The position numbers and the translations under genes were made by a program. 64,000 nucleotides of DNA from Lewinellaceae bacterium (lineage in GTDB: Bacteria; Bacteroidota; Bacteroidia; Chitinophagales; Saprospiraceae): contig JACJYO010000006.1 in NCBI GenBank assembly GCA_020636075.1, forward strand, positions 528,392 to 592,391, given 5' to 3'. Below the pieces are notes generated by a model. That model had not been told where the DNA came from. It searched no databases and saw nothing but the letters and a program-made list of their open reading frames with translations. Within the stretch, counting starts at the first letter, position 1. Each line of letters starts with the position of its first letter. Shown here piece by piece: positions 26,436 to 35,325 of the stretch.

Positions 26436-28049
26436 ATGTTCCAACTATTCCGTATAAACCGCACTTCGGCCCTTCTTTTTGCCCTTTTTCTTACGACAAC
26501 TCTCACTGCTCAACGCGATTTACCGGTGGCTGAATTGCGTGGCGCCTGGCTGGCAACTGTTGTCAATATCGACTGGCCTTCCGTACCCGGACTTTCCTCC
26601 GAGCGTCAGCAAATGGAGTTCGACAGCATTCTGGACGTGCTCAAAGCCATGGGCATGAACGCCGTATTCGTACAAATTCGCCCGGCTGGCGACGCTTTTT
26701 ACCCCTCTGCCGTGGTGCCCTGGAGCAAGTACCTGACCGGCAGGCAGGGGCTGGCGCCCGAGCCTTTTTACGACCCACTGGCGTACATGATCCAATCGGC
26801 GCACAATCGCCGGATGGAATTTCACGCCTGGATGAACCCCTACCGGGCGACCTTCGACCTGGATACGGCCAGTTTGGCCCCCACGCATCCGCTTCGCGCG
26901 CTGCCCGACAACCGGAAGGCCGAGTGGTTTTTCCGTTATGGCAACCGGTATTATTTTAATCCGGCCAGCGCCTTGGTCCGGCAGCACCTGCTCAGCGTGG
27001 TCCGCGATATTGTGGTGCGGTATGATGTGGACGGCATTCATTTCGACGACTATTTCTACCCTTACAAGGAGCCAAATCAAGTATTGCAGGATTACAACGA
27101 CTTTGCCGCCGACCCGCGGGGCTTCTCCAAAATTGAAGACTGGCGCCGCGATAATGTGGACCGCCTGATCCGGGATGTATCGGAAATGATCAAAAGCATA
27201 AAGCCCTACGTGCGCTTTGGTATCAGCCCTTTCGGTGTTTGGCGCAATGCTGACCAGGACCCCATCAACGGCTCCCAAACCCGTGCCGGCATTACCTGTT
27301 ATGACGACCTTTACGCCGATGTCGTCAAGTGGATGAAAAACGGCTGGATCGACTATGTGGCCCCGCAACTGTACTGGAGTGTCGGGTTTCCGCCGGCTGA
27401 TTTTGAAATTCTGCTCGACTGGTGGAGCAAACACACCTACGGTAAACACCTGTACATCGGGCATGCAGCCTACAAGATCAACAACAATGCTGTGGACCCC
27501 AACTGGAACAAACCGGACGAGATCAGCCGCCAGGTTGCGCTTACCCGGGCAAACGCACAGGCCCAGGGCAGTATTTATTTTTCTGTAAAACCGCTTTTGC
27601 GCAATCCGCTGGGGGTGCAAGACTCCATGATTCATGTGTTGTATCCCAACCAAAGCCGGGTGCCGGGAATGCTCGCGTTGTCAAAAGTGCCGCCGGCTAC
27701 GCCGCAAATCTGCCGGGTTGGCGGTTCCCGCAGTGCAGTGAAACTTGCCTGGCACGCCTGCGATATCGGAAGCCAGGAAGAAAACCCGTACTATTTTGCC
27801 ATCTACCGGTTTGACGGGCAGGGCGTCGGAGACTTTCAAAACGAGCGAAATTTGCTCGCGTTTACACCATTTTACACTGAAAAGTGGATTTTTGAAGACC
27901 CCTCTGCTGCCGTCGGAGAAGTGTACACCTATGTGGTGATTGCCTACAACCGGTATAACGTGGAAAGCTACTCCAGCGATCCGGTTGTGGTGAAGAAGAC
28001 AAAAACCAAAGCCAAGCGGAAGAAGAAATTCTGGGGATTCCTGTTTTAG
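26436..28049 (+). CDS. GHL10-type (DUF187/YngK-like) glycosyl hydrolase-like protein
   Basis: Exported protein of the glycosyl hydrolase-like 10 family; such proteins act on unknown polysaccharides, possibly cell-wall glycans. The mature part starts after a signal peptide (~residue 25, TTLTAQRD). The conserved opening LRGAWLATVVNIDWPS, then MGMNAVFVQIRPAGDAFYPS, HAWMNPYRA, YDVDGIHFDDYFYPY and FGISPFGVWRN trace the TIM-barrel strands; the DGIHFDDY strand holds probable acidic active-site residues. The C-terminal ~110 residues look like a fibronectin-like domain, and the tail is Lys-rich (KKTKTKAKRKKKFWGFLF). ATG 26436 was chosen for the signal peptide. Confidence 0.85.
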   Translation: MFQLFRINRTSALLFALFLTTTLTAQRDLPVAELRGAWLATVVNIDWPSVPGLSSERQQMEFDSILDVLKAMGMNAVFVQIRPAGDAFYPSAVVPWSKYLTGRQGLAPEPFYDPLAYMIQSAHNRRMEFHAWMNPYRATFDLDTASLAPTHPLRALPDNRKAEWFFRYGNRYYFNPASALVRQHLLSVVRDIVVRYDVDGIHFDDYFYPYKEPNQVLQDYNDFAADPRGFSKIEDWRRDNVDRLIRDVSEMIKSIKPYVRFGISPFGVWRNADQDPINGSQTRAGITCYDDLYADVVKWMKNGWIDYVAPQLYWSVGFPPADFEILLDWWSKHTYGKHLYIGHAAYKINNNAVDPNWNKPDEISRQVALTRANAQAQGSIYFSVKPLLRNPLGVQDSMIHVLYPNQSRVPGMLALSKVPPATPQICRVGGSRSAVKLAWHACDIGSQEENPYYFAIYRFDGQGVGDFQNERNLLAFTPFYTEKWIFEDPSAAVGEVYTYVVIAYNRYNVESYSSDPVVVKKTKTKAKRKKKFWGFLF

Positions 28050-28053
28050 TACA

Positions 28054-28195
28054 GGTTGCGGAATACGGATTGCGGAGTGGTTCACTATTTCGGTCTGCTG
28101 TGATTACGTGGCCCTAACGTAGTTGATTGGAAAACTAACAAACTTCATTTCCAGTGTAAGATGAACCACTCCGCATTCCGCACTCGAAACTCCGA
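28054..28195. repeat. Palindromic repeat, TGCGGAGTGGTTCA type
   Basis: TGCGGAGTGGTTCA at 28071-28084 pairs exactly with 28162-28175. The flanks carry further GCGGAAT / ATTCCGC units. It spans the first 140 bp of a 534-bp gene-free stretch after the GHL10 gene. Confidence 0.65.
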
Positions 28196-28204
28196 ACGCC
28201 AAAA

Positions 28205-28333
28205 AAGAAGCAGGGCACTTGCCATTACTGGAAGCGCCCTGTATAAACCCCAAAAAACCAAATGAAAACAATCTTAAAAAAACGCTGTAAACAGCGAGAA
28301 TTTGCTTGTAGTGGCTTTCACATTTGCTGAAAG
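28205..28333 (-). ncRNA. Candidate small structured RNA with two terminator-like hairpins
   Basis: On the minus strand a TATCTTTG -7 box (28339-28346) is followed by a CTTTCA/TGAAAG stem, then CGCTG-TTTA-CAGCG with seven T (28276-28296), and further on a CAGGGC/GCCCTG hairpin followed by CTTCTTTTTT (28205-28241). No gene lies on this strand nearby. A weak -33 box lowers confidence. No known RNA family was recognised. Confidence 0.3.
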
Positions 28334-28583
28334 CGGCGCAAAGATAAGTAAAGTTTATGTCGAATTTACACTAACTTTACATATTTTTAATTCTAAAGTA
28401 AAGAATCGCGCCTGTAAGCCGTCTGGTCTTGCAATTGTATTGTTTCTTAAGTTTTGAAAAAATTATTTTTTTACAAAACCTGGCTCAAAAATAGGGGCTG
28501 TTACACTAAGTCCGCGCTGAAAACTACTGAACCGGGAAAATTGTTACCTGAACCGGAATTGACTTCACACTCAACTGTTTTTC
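28334..28583. other. AT-rich gene-free stretch
   Basis: AT-rich sequence upstream of the TTG-start lipoprotein gene. Apart from the minus-strand -7 box at 28339-28346 and a repeated TGAACCGG at about 28527 and 28550 nothing is evident. Confidence 0.4.
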
Positions 28584-28904
28584 TTGCATACTCCAGTTAA
28601 AATATCTGTTTCCATAGGCCTGCTGCTTTTCGCTACGGTATGTTTTTCCTGCTCCCGCAAAAAGGAACGTCTGGTACAGGAAACTGTCGCTCAACGCGTG
28701 GCCGAGTTTCGCAAAAAGGAAACCGCCAAATGCCGCGCAGAGCTTTTGGCCGATGCCGAGCACGTCGTGGATTCGCTTTTGTTGTACGAGGCATTGTCCG
28801 ATGTGCAGGATTCGTTGAAACAATTGCGTCCGTTCAAACCGGTGCCGCCGCCGGCCATTGCGCCGATCGATTCCCTGAAGATTAAACCTATTTTTGAGCA
28901 ATAA
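28584..28904 (+). CDS. Small putative lipoprotein
   Basis: 106 residues; no family recognised. A lipoprotein-like leader ends at VCFSC (Cys23). The mature part is charged and probably helical (ERLVQETVAQRVAEFRKKET) and ends in a Pro-rich tail (KPVPPPAIAPID). The start is uncertain: the only usable initiation codon in a good position is TTG at 28584, with CTG 28575 the alternative. The reading frame overlaps or closely abuts the large barrel gene that follows, so both are probably expressed together. Confidence 0.55.
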   Translation: MHTPVKISVSIGLLLFATVCFSCSRKKERLVQETVAQRVAEFRKKETAKCRAELLADAEHVVDSLLLYEALSDVQDSLKQLRPFKPVPPPAIAPIDSLKIKPIFEQ

Positions 28905-28974
28905 TCCGTTTTCCCTGCCGCAATTCCCGGGTTCCAGGCAACGTGGAAAGCCTGTCCTGCGTCCGTTTCGAGGC

Positions 28975-31900
28975 ATGTTGCGCTTGTTTTTCTTCAAAAA
29001 AATCGTCCGGGTTATTTCACGGGGCTTGCCCGCCAACTGGCGGCGATTGGGTCCGTTGTTGGTAAAATCGCTCCCTGGCTCCCGCCAATGGGCGCTTGCA
29101 CTACGTTTTACAACCTGCTGTTTTTTTGCGTTTTGCACTAATGCTGAAATGCAGGCACAGCAACCGGATACCTTGCCCAAGCCCGGGGTTCCAACACTTC
29201 ACCTGCTCCCATTCTCGTTTCAAAATCTGCGTACCCAAACCGTTGATTCGAGTTTGCCTTTACAACGACTGGATTCGCTGACCGTCTTGCCGCCATTGAT
29301 TTCCGTAGTCGATTCAGACTCGGGCGTGGACCTGGATAGTTCATTTTTTTCTCTGGAAAATAACTGGCTACGGATCGACACAGCGCGCCTCCGGGCTGCC
29401 TATCCGAATGCCGGCAGACTGATCGTGCAATACCGCGTATTGCCGATAGATCTCGCAAAACCAGTCAGCCGGCTGGATTCGACCATGATCCGGAAAGCCA
29501 TGGGCGATGATGCTATCGAATTTGATTATACCCCGTATACGCCCAGCACCAAGCCCTGGGAAACTTCAGGTCTGGTTTCGAATGGCTCGTACACACGCGG
29601 GCTGAGTTTTGGAAACAATCAAAACCTGGCGTTCAATTCCAATCTCAACCTTCAACTCAATGGGCAATTGGGCAACGATATCGAACTGACAGCAGCGTTG
29701 TCCGACAACTCCATTCCCCTTCAACCGGATGGTACTACCCGGCAATTGCAAGAGTTCGATCGCGTTTTCGTGCAGTTGCAACGGAAAAATCTCAGCATCA
29801 CCGCCGGAGATTTCGACCTGGGCCGCCCGCAAAACGCAGGGTATTTTTCCAATTATTTCAAACGGGTGCAGGGGGCAATGGTGCAAGCTGAGTTCGGTGT
29901 GGCAAATACGGATTGGCCAAATTCCAGTAGTGGTGATCCGAGCGATACGCGACACGGTGCCGTCCGCACGGCAATTGCTGTTTCCCGTGGAAAATTCGCC
30001 CGCCAAACTATCGCCGGGCAAGAGGGGGATCAAGGGCCTTACCGCCTCCAGGGCACTGAGGGCGAGCGGTTTATTATCGTGTTGGCCGGAACAGAAAAAG
30101 TTTATGTCGATGGTCAATTGCTCAACCGGGGACTCGACGACGACTACACGGTCGACTACAACCTGGGTGAACTAACCTTTACCCAGCACCGCCTGATCTC
30201 CAAAGACAGCCGCATCATTGTGGAATTCGAATACGCCGTTCAGGCGTACTTGCGCTCGACCATGGTAGCCGATCTGGAATTCACAGGCCGCCGGAGCCGG
30301 TTTTACCTGAATGCCTACGCGGAGCAGGACAGTAAAAACGCGGGTGGTGCGCAGGACATCAGCCCGGCAGACCGGCAGCGCCTGGCACTGGCCGGCGATA
30401 ACCTGCAAAATGCTTACGCCTCGGGCATCGACACGTTGGATGCTGAGGCCCGGCTTGATCCGGGCAGGGTGTTGTATAAGTCGGTGGACACCGTAGCGTG
30501 CGGCGTAGCGACTTCCGTTTTGGTGTATTCGACCAATCCCGACAGCGCGCGTTTTGCTGCCCGCTTTACGGAGGTTCCGGTAGGTCAGGGAAATTACGTG
30601 CAGCTACAAACTGCGGCCAACGGCCGGGTTTTTCGCTGGGTGGCGCCGGATTCGTTGACTTGCCAGCCTGTTGGCAATTTTGAGCCGGTGGTTCGTCTGG
30701 TAGCGCCGGAGGCCCGCCAGTTGTTTACAGCCGGTACAGCGTTGCAACTTTCCAAAAATAGTGAAATACAGGCCGAACTTGCGCTCAGCAACCGCGACCT
30801 CAATCGCTTTTCCCCGCTCGACAACGGCGATAATCTGGGCCTGGGCGGATTTTTCAGCCTTCGGCAAAATTTGCTCCCCGGGGCAGCCGAAAAAGGCTGG
30901 GAACTTCAGGCTAATGCCCGATATGAGTTTGCCGGCCGGCAATTCAAAGCCCTGAACCCCTACCGGCCGGCCGAGTTTTCGCGCGACTGGAACATCGGAA
31001 TAGCCGACACTGCCGCCACCGAACACTGGCTGCGTAGCGGCATGGCCCTGCAACGGAAAGGGTGGGGCCGGTTGCAATACGATTTTGGTACGTTTTGGCG
31101 GGAAAACCGTTACGACGGCACCCGGCACACCGCACAACTGAAGGTGCAGCGCGCCGGATTCGACGTTTTGGCGGAAGCCAATTTATTGAACTCCGAGGGG
31201 GGCACGGAACGTACGCAGTTCTCCCGCCCGAAATTTGATGTCGGAAAAACATTTTTCAATGCCGGGAAAAAGCCCTTGATCAAAATCGGATTTTACGGCG
31301 AACGCGAGCGCAACGAACGCCGAAATGCCGGCAATGACACGCTTAGCGCGGTCAGTTTTTGGTATGACCTGGGGCGGCTGTACCTGAAAATACCGGAGGA
31401 TAAGGGCGCCTGGAACTGGGGACTCAGCTGGATGCACCGCAACGATTTTGCGCCCGCAGGTCCGGGTTTTAAGCAAAACACCGCCGTCGATGAGGCTAAT
31501 CTCAATGGCAGCTGGGCGCCCATAAATCCGCAAGCTACCTTCCGGCAATCCCTGCAATGGAATTTTTCATGGCGGCAGTTGCGCATCATCGACAGCGACC
31601 TGACCACCCTGGCGCCCCAGCAAACCTACCTGGGCCGGCTCGATTACACCCTTTCGGCCTGGAAAAATGCGGTAAACCTGACTACCGGCTATGAGTTGGG
31701 CTCGGGGCAGAGCCCGCAATTGGAATTCAGCTACGTGCGGGTAAATCCCGGAGAAGGACAGTATGCCTGGGTTGATCGCAACCGCGACAGTATTTTGCAG
31801 GTGGATGAAATGGAAATCGCGATTTTTCAAGACCAGGCCAGCTATGTGCGGGTGGCTGTTACGACGCCCAATTACGTACGCACCAATAATGTGGTGCTCA

Positions 31901-32757
31901 ACCAAAGTCTGCGGATAGATCCCCGCCTGGTGTGGGCGCAATCGAAAAAACCTTGGCAACGCCTGTTGGCGCGCCTGTCTACCCAGAGCAACCTGCAGAT
32001 CAATCGGCGCGTGCTGGCTTCGGCGCGCGATGAGCCCGCCTGGAATCCGTTTGACCTGGCGGTGGCCGACACGGCCTTGGTGGCGGTGTCGTCGGTTTCG
32101 CGGCACGTGCTGTATTTCAATCGCGCCGATCCGGCCTGGGACGCTTCTTTGGCCTATACCGACAACCGGAGTCGGACGGCACTGACCACCGGTTTTGAGA
32201 GTCGGCTGCTATTGGACCAAACGGTACACGGACGTGTAAACTTTAGCCAGAACTGGAGTGCCGAACTTGATCTGAGCCTCGGGCGGCGGGAAAATGACAG
32301 TGAACAGTTCAATGCCCGGGATTTTACCATCCGGTACTGGAAAGCCCTCCCCAAACTCAGCTGGCTCCCCAGCCGTACCTTTCGGGTGGTGGGCGCTTAC
32401 ACCTGGCAAGACAGCCGCAACACGCTGGCTTCGGGTGAAACGGCCCGGCAAAACAACTGGAGTGCTGAACTCAGCTGGAACCCCACGGCAAAGCCCAATG
32501 GCGATGGTTTCCGGGCTGTGACGTCTATCCGGACCAAGGCCAATTTCGTAAATGTGCAATACAGCGGCCAGGCCAATTCTGCCGTGGCGTATGCCATGCT
32601 CGATGGCTTGCAAGACGGCCGGAATTTTTTGTGGAGCCTGAACCTGGACCGGCAACTGTCGCGTTCGGTACAGCTCAGCCTGAATTACGAAGGCCGCAAG
32701 ACCGGCGACAATAGGGTGGTGCATGTCGGGCGGGCGCAGGTGCGGGCGGTGTTTTGA
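28975..32757 (+). CDS. Very large putative outer-membrane beta-barrel protein
   Basis: About 1260 residues, exported. The family is not identified with confidence; the layout recalls SprA-like and other giant Bacteroidota barrels. After a hydrophobic leader (ALRFTTCCFFAFCTNAEMQA) comes a region containing the block LAGTEKVYVDGQLLNRGLDD and YNLGELTFTQHRLISKDSRI, where a surface strand-rich domain is set, then hundreds of residues of alternating amphipathic strands. Near residue ~930 there is a calcium-binding-like YAWVDRNRDSILQVDEMEIA, and the C-terminus ends in Phe (VRAVF), as in outer-membrane proteins. An in-frame TTG at 28894 would extend it by 27 residues. Role unknown. Confidence 0.7.
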   Translation: MLRLFFFKKIVRVISRGLPANWRRLGPLLVKSLPGSRQWALALRFTTCCFFAFCTNAEMQAQQPDTLPKPGVPTLHLLPFSFQNLRTQTVDSSLPLQRLDSLTVLPPLISVVDSDSGVDLDSSFFSLENNWLRIDTARLRAAYPNAGRLIVQYRVLPIDLAKPVSRLDSTMIRKAMGDDAIEFDYTPYTPSTKPWETSGLVSNGSYTRGLSFGNNQNLAFNSNLNLQLNGQLGNDIELTAALSDNSIPLQPDGTTRQLQEFDRVFVQLQRKNLSITAGDFDLGRPQNAGYFSNYFKRVQGAMVQAEFGVANTDWPNSSSGDPSDTRHGAVRTAIAVSRGKFARQTIAGQEGDQGPYRLQGTEGERFIIVLAGTEKVYVDGQLLNRGLDDDYTVDYNLGELTFTQHRLISKDSRIIVEFEYAVQAYLRSTMVADLEFTGRRSRFYLNAYAEQDSKNAGGAQDISPADRQRLALAGDNLQNAYASGIDTLDAEARLDPGRVLYKSVDTVACGVATSVLVYSTNPDSARFAARFTEVPVGQGNYVQLQTAANGRVFRWVAPDSLTCQPVGNFEPVVRLVAPEARQLFTAGTALQLSKNSEIQAELALSNRDLNRFSPLDNGDNLGLGGFFSLRQNLLPGAAEKGWELQANARYEFAGRQFKALNPYRPAEFSRDWNIGIADTAATEHWLRSGMALQRKGWGRLQYDFGTFWRENRYDGTRHTAQLKVQRAGFDVLAEANLLNSEGGTERTQFSRPKFDVGKTFFNAGKKPLIKIGFYGERERNERRNAGNDTLSAVSFWYDLGRLYLKIPEDKGAWNWGLSWMHRNDFAPAGPGFKQNTAVDEANLNGSWAPINPQATFRQSLQWNFSWRQLRIIDSDLTTLAPQQTYLGRLDYTLSAWKNAVNLTTGYELGSGQSPQLEFSYVRVNPGEGQYAWVDRNRDSILQVDEMEIAIFQDQASYVRVAVTTPNYVRTNNVVLNQSLRIDPRLVWAQSKKPWQRLLARLSTQSNLQINRRVLASARDEPAWNPFDLAVADTALVAVSSVSRHVLYFNRADPAWDASLAYTDNRSRTALTTGFESRLLLDQTVHGRVNFSQNWSAELDLSLGRRENDSEQFNARDFTIRYWKALPKLSWLPSRTFRVVGAYTWQDSRNTLASGETARQNNWSAELSWNPTAKPNGDGFRAVTSIRTKANFVNVQYSGQANSAVAYAMLDGLQDGRNFLWSLNLDRQLSRSVQLSLNYEGRKTGDNRVVHVGRAQVRAVF

Positions 32758-32849
32758 GATATTAGGATATTGGGATATTGGGATATTTTTTGGGGAGGGT
32801 AGTAAGGAGTTTTTGATAATTCCGGATTTTGTGGAATGTTTCACCTTAA

Positions 32850-33431
32850 AATCTGCTTTTTATCAAAAATCATGTTTCGCTGGATGATTTGGAGATTTTT
32901 CAGCTTGCCATGGAGATTGGAGCGATTGTTTGGGACTGGGTTGCTAATTAGAATGGTTTGGCACAAAAAACAGTTGGTGAGCAATTCGTGCGGGCAGCGG
33001 ATTCCATTGCGGCAAATATTGCGTAAGGGTATGGCCGCTATTTTTTTAAAGAACGAAAACAATTCGGTTATTACAGCCGCGGATCTTTGCTGGAAGCCAA
33101 AACCTGGGCAATTAAAGCAAGAGATCGCAAGTTGATTACACCGGCGGAATTTGAAGTATTCCTTGAAAAACTGCAAACCCTGCATTAGGGCTGTTAAGAG
33201 AAATTTTGGACACTGTTTGTAGAGCATTTCACGCAGAGTTGCACAGAGGAAATGCACAGAGTTCCGCGGAGTTGCCATCCCTAAGAAGGAAAACTCCGAG
33301 GAACTCTGCGTGAAATGCTCTACGGATAAAATTTTAGTAAAAAAACATTTCTCTTAACACCCCTAACCCTGCACTACAAATTGAATATTTACATCAAAAA
33401 GCTAAAACAAGAACCACCCCAATCCGATTAA
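32850..33431 (+). pseudogene. Four-helix-bundle (S23/IVP-type) protein pseudogene, interrupted by a MITE
   Basis: The reading frame from 32850 gives HVSLDDLEIFQLAMEIGAIV..., then QFVRAADSIAANIA*GYGRY, YYSRGSLLEAKTWAIKARD. This matches the four-helix-bundle family (23S rRNA intervening-sequence protein type, related to Avd). Two in-frame stops break it: TAG after WVAN and TAA in the normally Glu-containing ANIAEGYGRY. No ATG is in place. The MITE is inserted at 33185; removing it with one 7-bp duplication restores an uninterrupted end, LHYKLNIYIKKLKQEPPQSD, stopping at 33431. So the gene was broken by at least three events. Confidence 0.85.
33178..33373. mobile_element. MITE-like element, copy 2, with 7-bp target duplication
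   Basis: Element 33185-33366 (182 bp) has 20-bp ends like those of copy 1 (left TTAGGGCTGTTAAGAGAAAT with one difference, right end identical), and CCCTGCA direct repeats on both sides (33178-33184 and 33367-33373). The last ~65 bp match copy 1 closely, while the left interior differs. The interior again holds CGCAGAGTT-type units. It is inserted near the end of the four-helix-bundle gene. Confidence 0.85.
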
Positions 33432-33451
33432 TATCCCAATATCCCAATCTA

Positions 33452-35308
33452 ATGCGCGAAACAAAATTCATAGAACAAAACCGGGAAAAGTGGGCGGACT
33501 TCGAAGAAATGCTCCGCCAAAACCACCGTGATCCGGAGAAGTTGAACGATCTGTTCATACAGATCACTGACGATTTGTCTTATGCGCGTACGTTTTATCC
33601 GAACCGCTCGGTGCGGATGTACCTCAACAGTTTGGCGCAGCGCATTTTTCACAACATCTACCGTGGCAAGAGATTTCCGGCCCGGCGTTTCCGCTTGTTC
33701 TGGACTGACGAATTGCCGCATTTGATGTGGGAGTCGCGGCAGGCATTGCTGTTGTCGTTCAGCCTGTTTGCCCTGGCCTGTATGATCGGCGTGGTGTCGA
33801 GCATCATAAATCCGGATTTTGCCCGGGTGATCCTCGGCGAGAATTACGTGGAGATGACGCTGCAAAATATCGAGAACGGCGATCCCATGGCGGTGTACAA
33901 GGAAAGTCAACCGTTGGGGATGTCCGTAGGGATTGCCGCCAACAACCTGTTTGTCGCGCTGCGTACGGCCATTTTTGGCGTGTTGGCCTCCATCGGCACC
34001 GTGTTCATGTTGCTTTACAACGGCGTGATGCTCGGTGCATTTCAATATTTTTTTATAGAAAAAGGCCTGTTTTGGGAGTCATTCCTGACCATCTGGATCC
34101 ACGGGACGCTGGAGATCAGTGCGATCATCATTGCCGGTGCGGCAGGCTTGGTAGCCGGCTCGGGTTTGCTGTTTCCGGGTACCTACACCCGGGGGCAGGC
34201 TTTTCAGCAGTCGATGCGGCGTGGCTTGAAAATTTTTATCGGGCTCATTCCGATGTTCCTGTTGGCTGCAGTTTTTGAAGGTTTTCTCACGCGGTACACC
34301 GATACGCCGCCAATCCTGCGGCTGCTGTTTATTCTGAGCTCGCTGGCCTTTGTGTTGTGGTATTTCGTTTGGCTGCCCTGGCACAAATCGCGCACAGGTT
34401 TCCAGCATGCACTGCGGGAAAAAGACCTGCCGCCTACCCGCCAGCAGGTGGTTTCATTTTCGACGATCAAAAGCGCCGGCGAAATTTTTTCCGATGTGTT
34501 CACTTTGCTGCGCCGGCATGCACGGGTTGGCTGGCTGGGTATCCTGGCGGCATCGGTGCTGTTTGTCGGGTTGGCAGCCGGGGCGGGTTTTGCCGGAGAG
34601 TCGGTTAAGTTTGTTTTTCCGGATTACCCGGGTGGCGCGTTTCAGGGTTGGTGGGATGTGATCGGACGCAACCGCGCGCCGATTATTTTTTGGGGACAGG
34701 TGGTTTTGCTTTCGGCCTTGTTTTGGGTGGCGTTGCGTATGGTGAAACGGGAAATGTCGCCCGATGTTCGGACTTCCTGGGAAGGCTCCTTCGGTGGCGC
34801 TTACCTGGTGGTAACCGGGCTGTTGCCTTTTGCCGTAGTGTGGTTTTTGGAGGTTGTGGAGGCCGGCGCATTGCTTTGGTTGGCGGGCATGTTGCTGTTG
34901 CCATTTTTTGCCTTGTGGCTTGCCGTGGCGTATTTTGAAAAAGCCAGTTGGAGTTCTTTTTTGCGCAGCATGCAATTGATGCAATGGGGGCAGGGTTTTA
35001 TTCTCGGCGTGCTTATCATCAATTTTGCGTTATTGTTGTTTTTATTCCTCGACTCAAGCGTTTGGAACATCGTTTTGCGCTTTTTCAGTTGGCTGATCCC
35101 GCCCGATGAAGGGAGTATGCAACAATTTTTTGCGTATACGACTGCACTGGCTATCAGTGTAATTGTACATTTTGTGTGGTTGTTGTTGATGCTGGGTGGG
35201 ATGTTGCACTATTTTTCGAGCAGGGAGCGTGTGGACGCTGCACACCTGTACGAGGGGATTTCCAAGGTGGGCACCACACGGCAAATACGCGGCCTGGCCA
35301 AAGAATGA
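33452..35308 (+). CDS. SpoIIM-like (stage II sporulation protein M family) membrane protein
   Basis: 618-residue polytopic membrane protein. The N-terminal half (~20-330) is the SpoIIM/DUF95 fold with helices and the conserved NNLFVALRTAIFGVLASIG and HGTLEISAIIIAGAAGLVAG blocks. The C-terminal half has about six more hydrophobic helices and no recognised domain. In Bacteroidota, SpoIIM-like genes occur with MoxR, DUF58 and DUF4129 genes, and indeed a DUF4129 gene follows within 18 bp. These clusters are thought to concern cell envelope or protease-related functions; the function here is unknown. The ATG lies three bases after an inverted repeat arm. Confidence 0.85.
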   Translation: MRETKFIEQNREKWADFEEMLRQNHRDPEKLNDLFIQITDDLSYARTFYPNRSVRMYLNSLAQRIFHNIYRGKRFPARRFRLFWTDELPHLMWESRQALLLSFSLFALACMIGVVSSIINPDFARVILGENYVEMTLQNIENGDPMAVYKESQPLGMSVGIAANNLFVALRTAIFGVLASIGTVFMLLYNGVMLGAFQYFFIEKGLFWESFLTIWIHGTLEISAIIIAGAAGLVAGSGLLFPGTYTRGQAFQQSMRRGLKIFIGLIPMFLLAAVFEGFLTRYTDTPPILRLLFILSSLAFVLWYFVWLPWHKSRTGFQHALREKDLPPTRQQVVSFSTIKSAGEIFSDVFTLLRRHARVGWLGILAASVLFVGLAAGAGFAGESVKFVFPDYPGGAFQGWWDVIGRNRAPIIFWGQVVLLSALFWVALRMVKREMSPDVRTSWEGSFGGAYLVVTGLLPFAVVWFLEVVEAGALLWLAGMLLLPFFALWLAVAYFEKASWSSFLRSMQLMQWGQGFILGVLIINFALLLFLFLDSSVWNIVLRFFSWLIPPDEGSMQQFFAYTTALAISVIVHFVWLLLMLGGMLHYFSSRERVDAAHLYEGISKVGTTRQIRGLAKE

Positions 35309-35325
35309 GGTTTAAAAAGGTGACT

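Larger units (their letters stand above)
32769..33448. repeat. 19-bp inverted repeats flanking the four-helix-bundle pseudogene
   Basis: ATTGGGATATTGGGATATT (32769-32787) and its exact reverse complement (33430-33448) enclose the broken gene and the second MITE copy. Each arm is built of tandem GGGATATT-like units. The right arm ends three bases before the ATG of the SpoIIM-like gene. Confidence 0.75.

Noticed and set aside
28262..28330. 22-codon frame starting MKTILKKRCKQREF
   Set aside because: No supporting promoter or conservation evidence; it overlaps the hairpins on the opposite strand.
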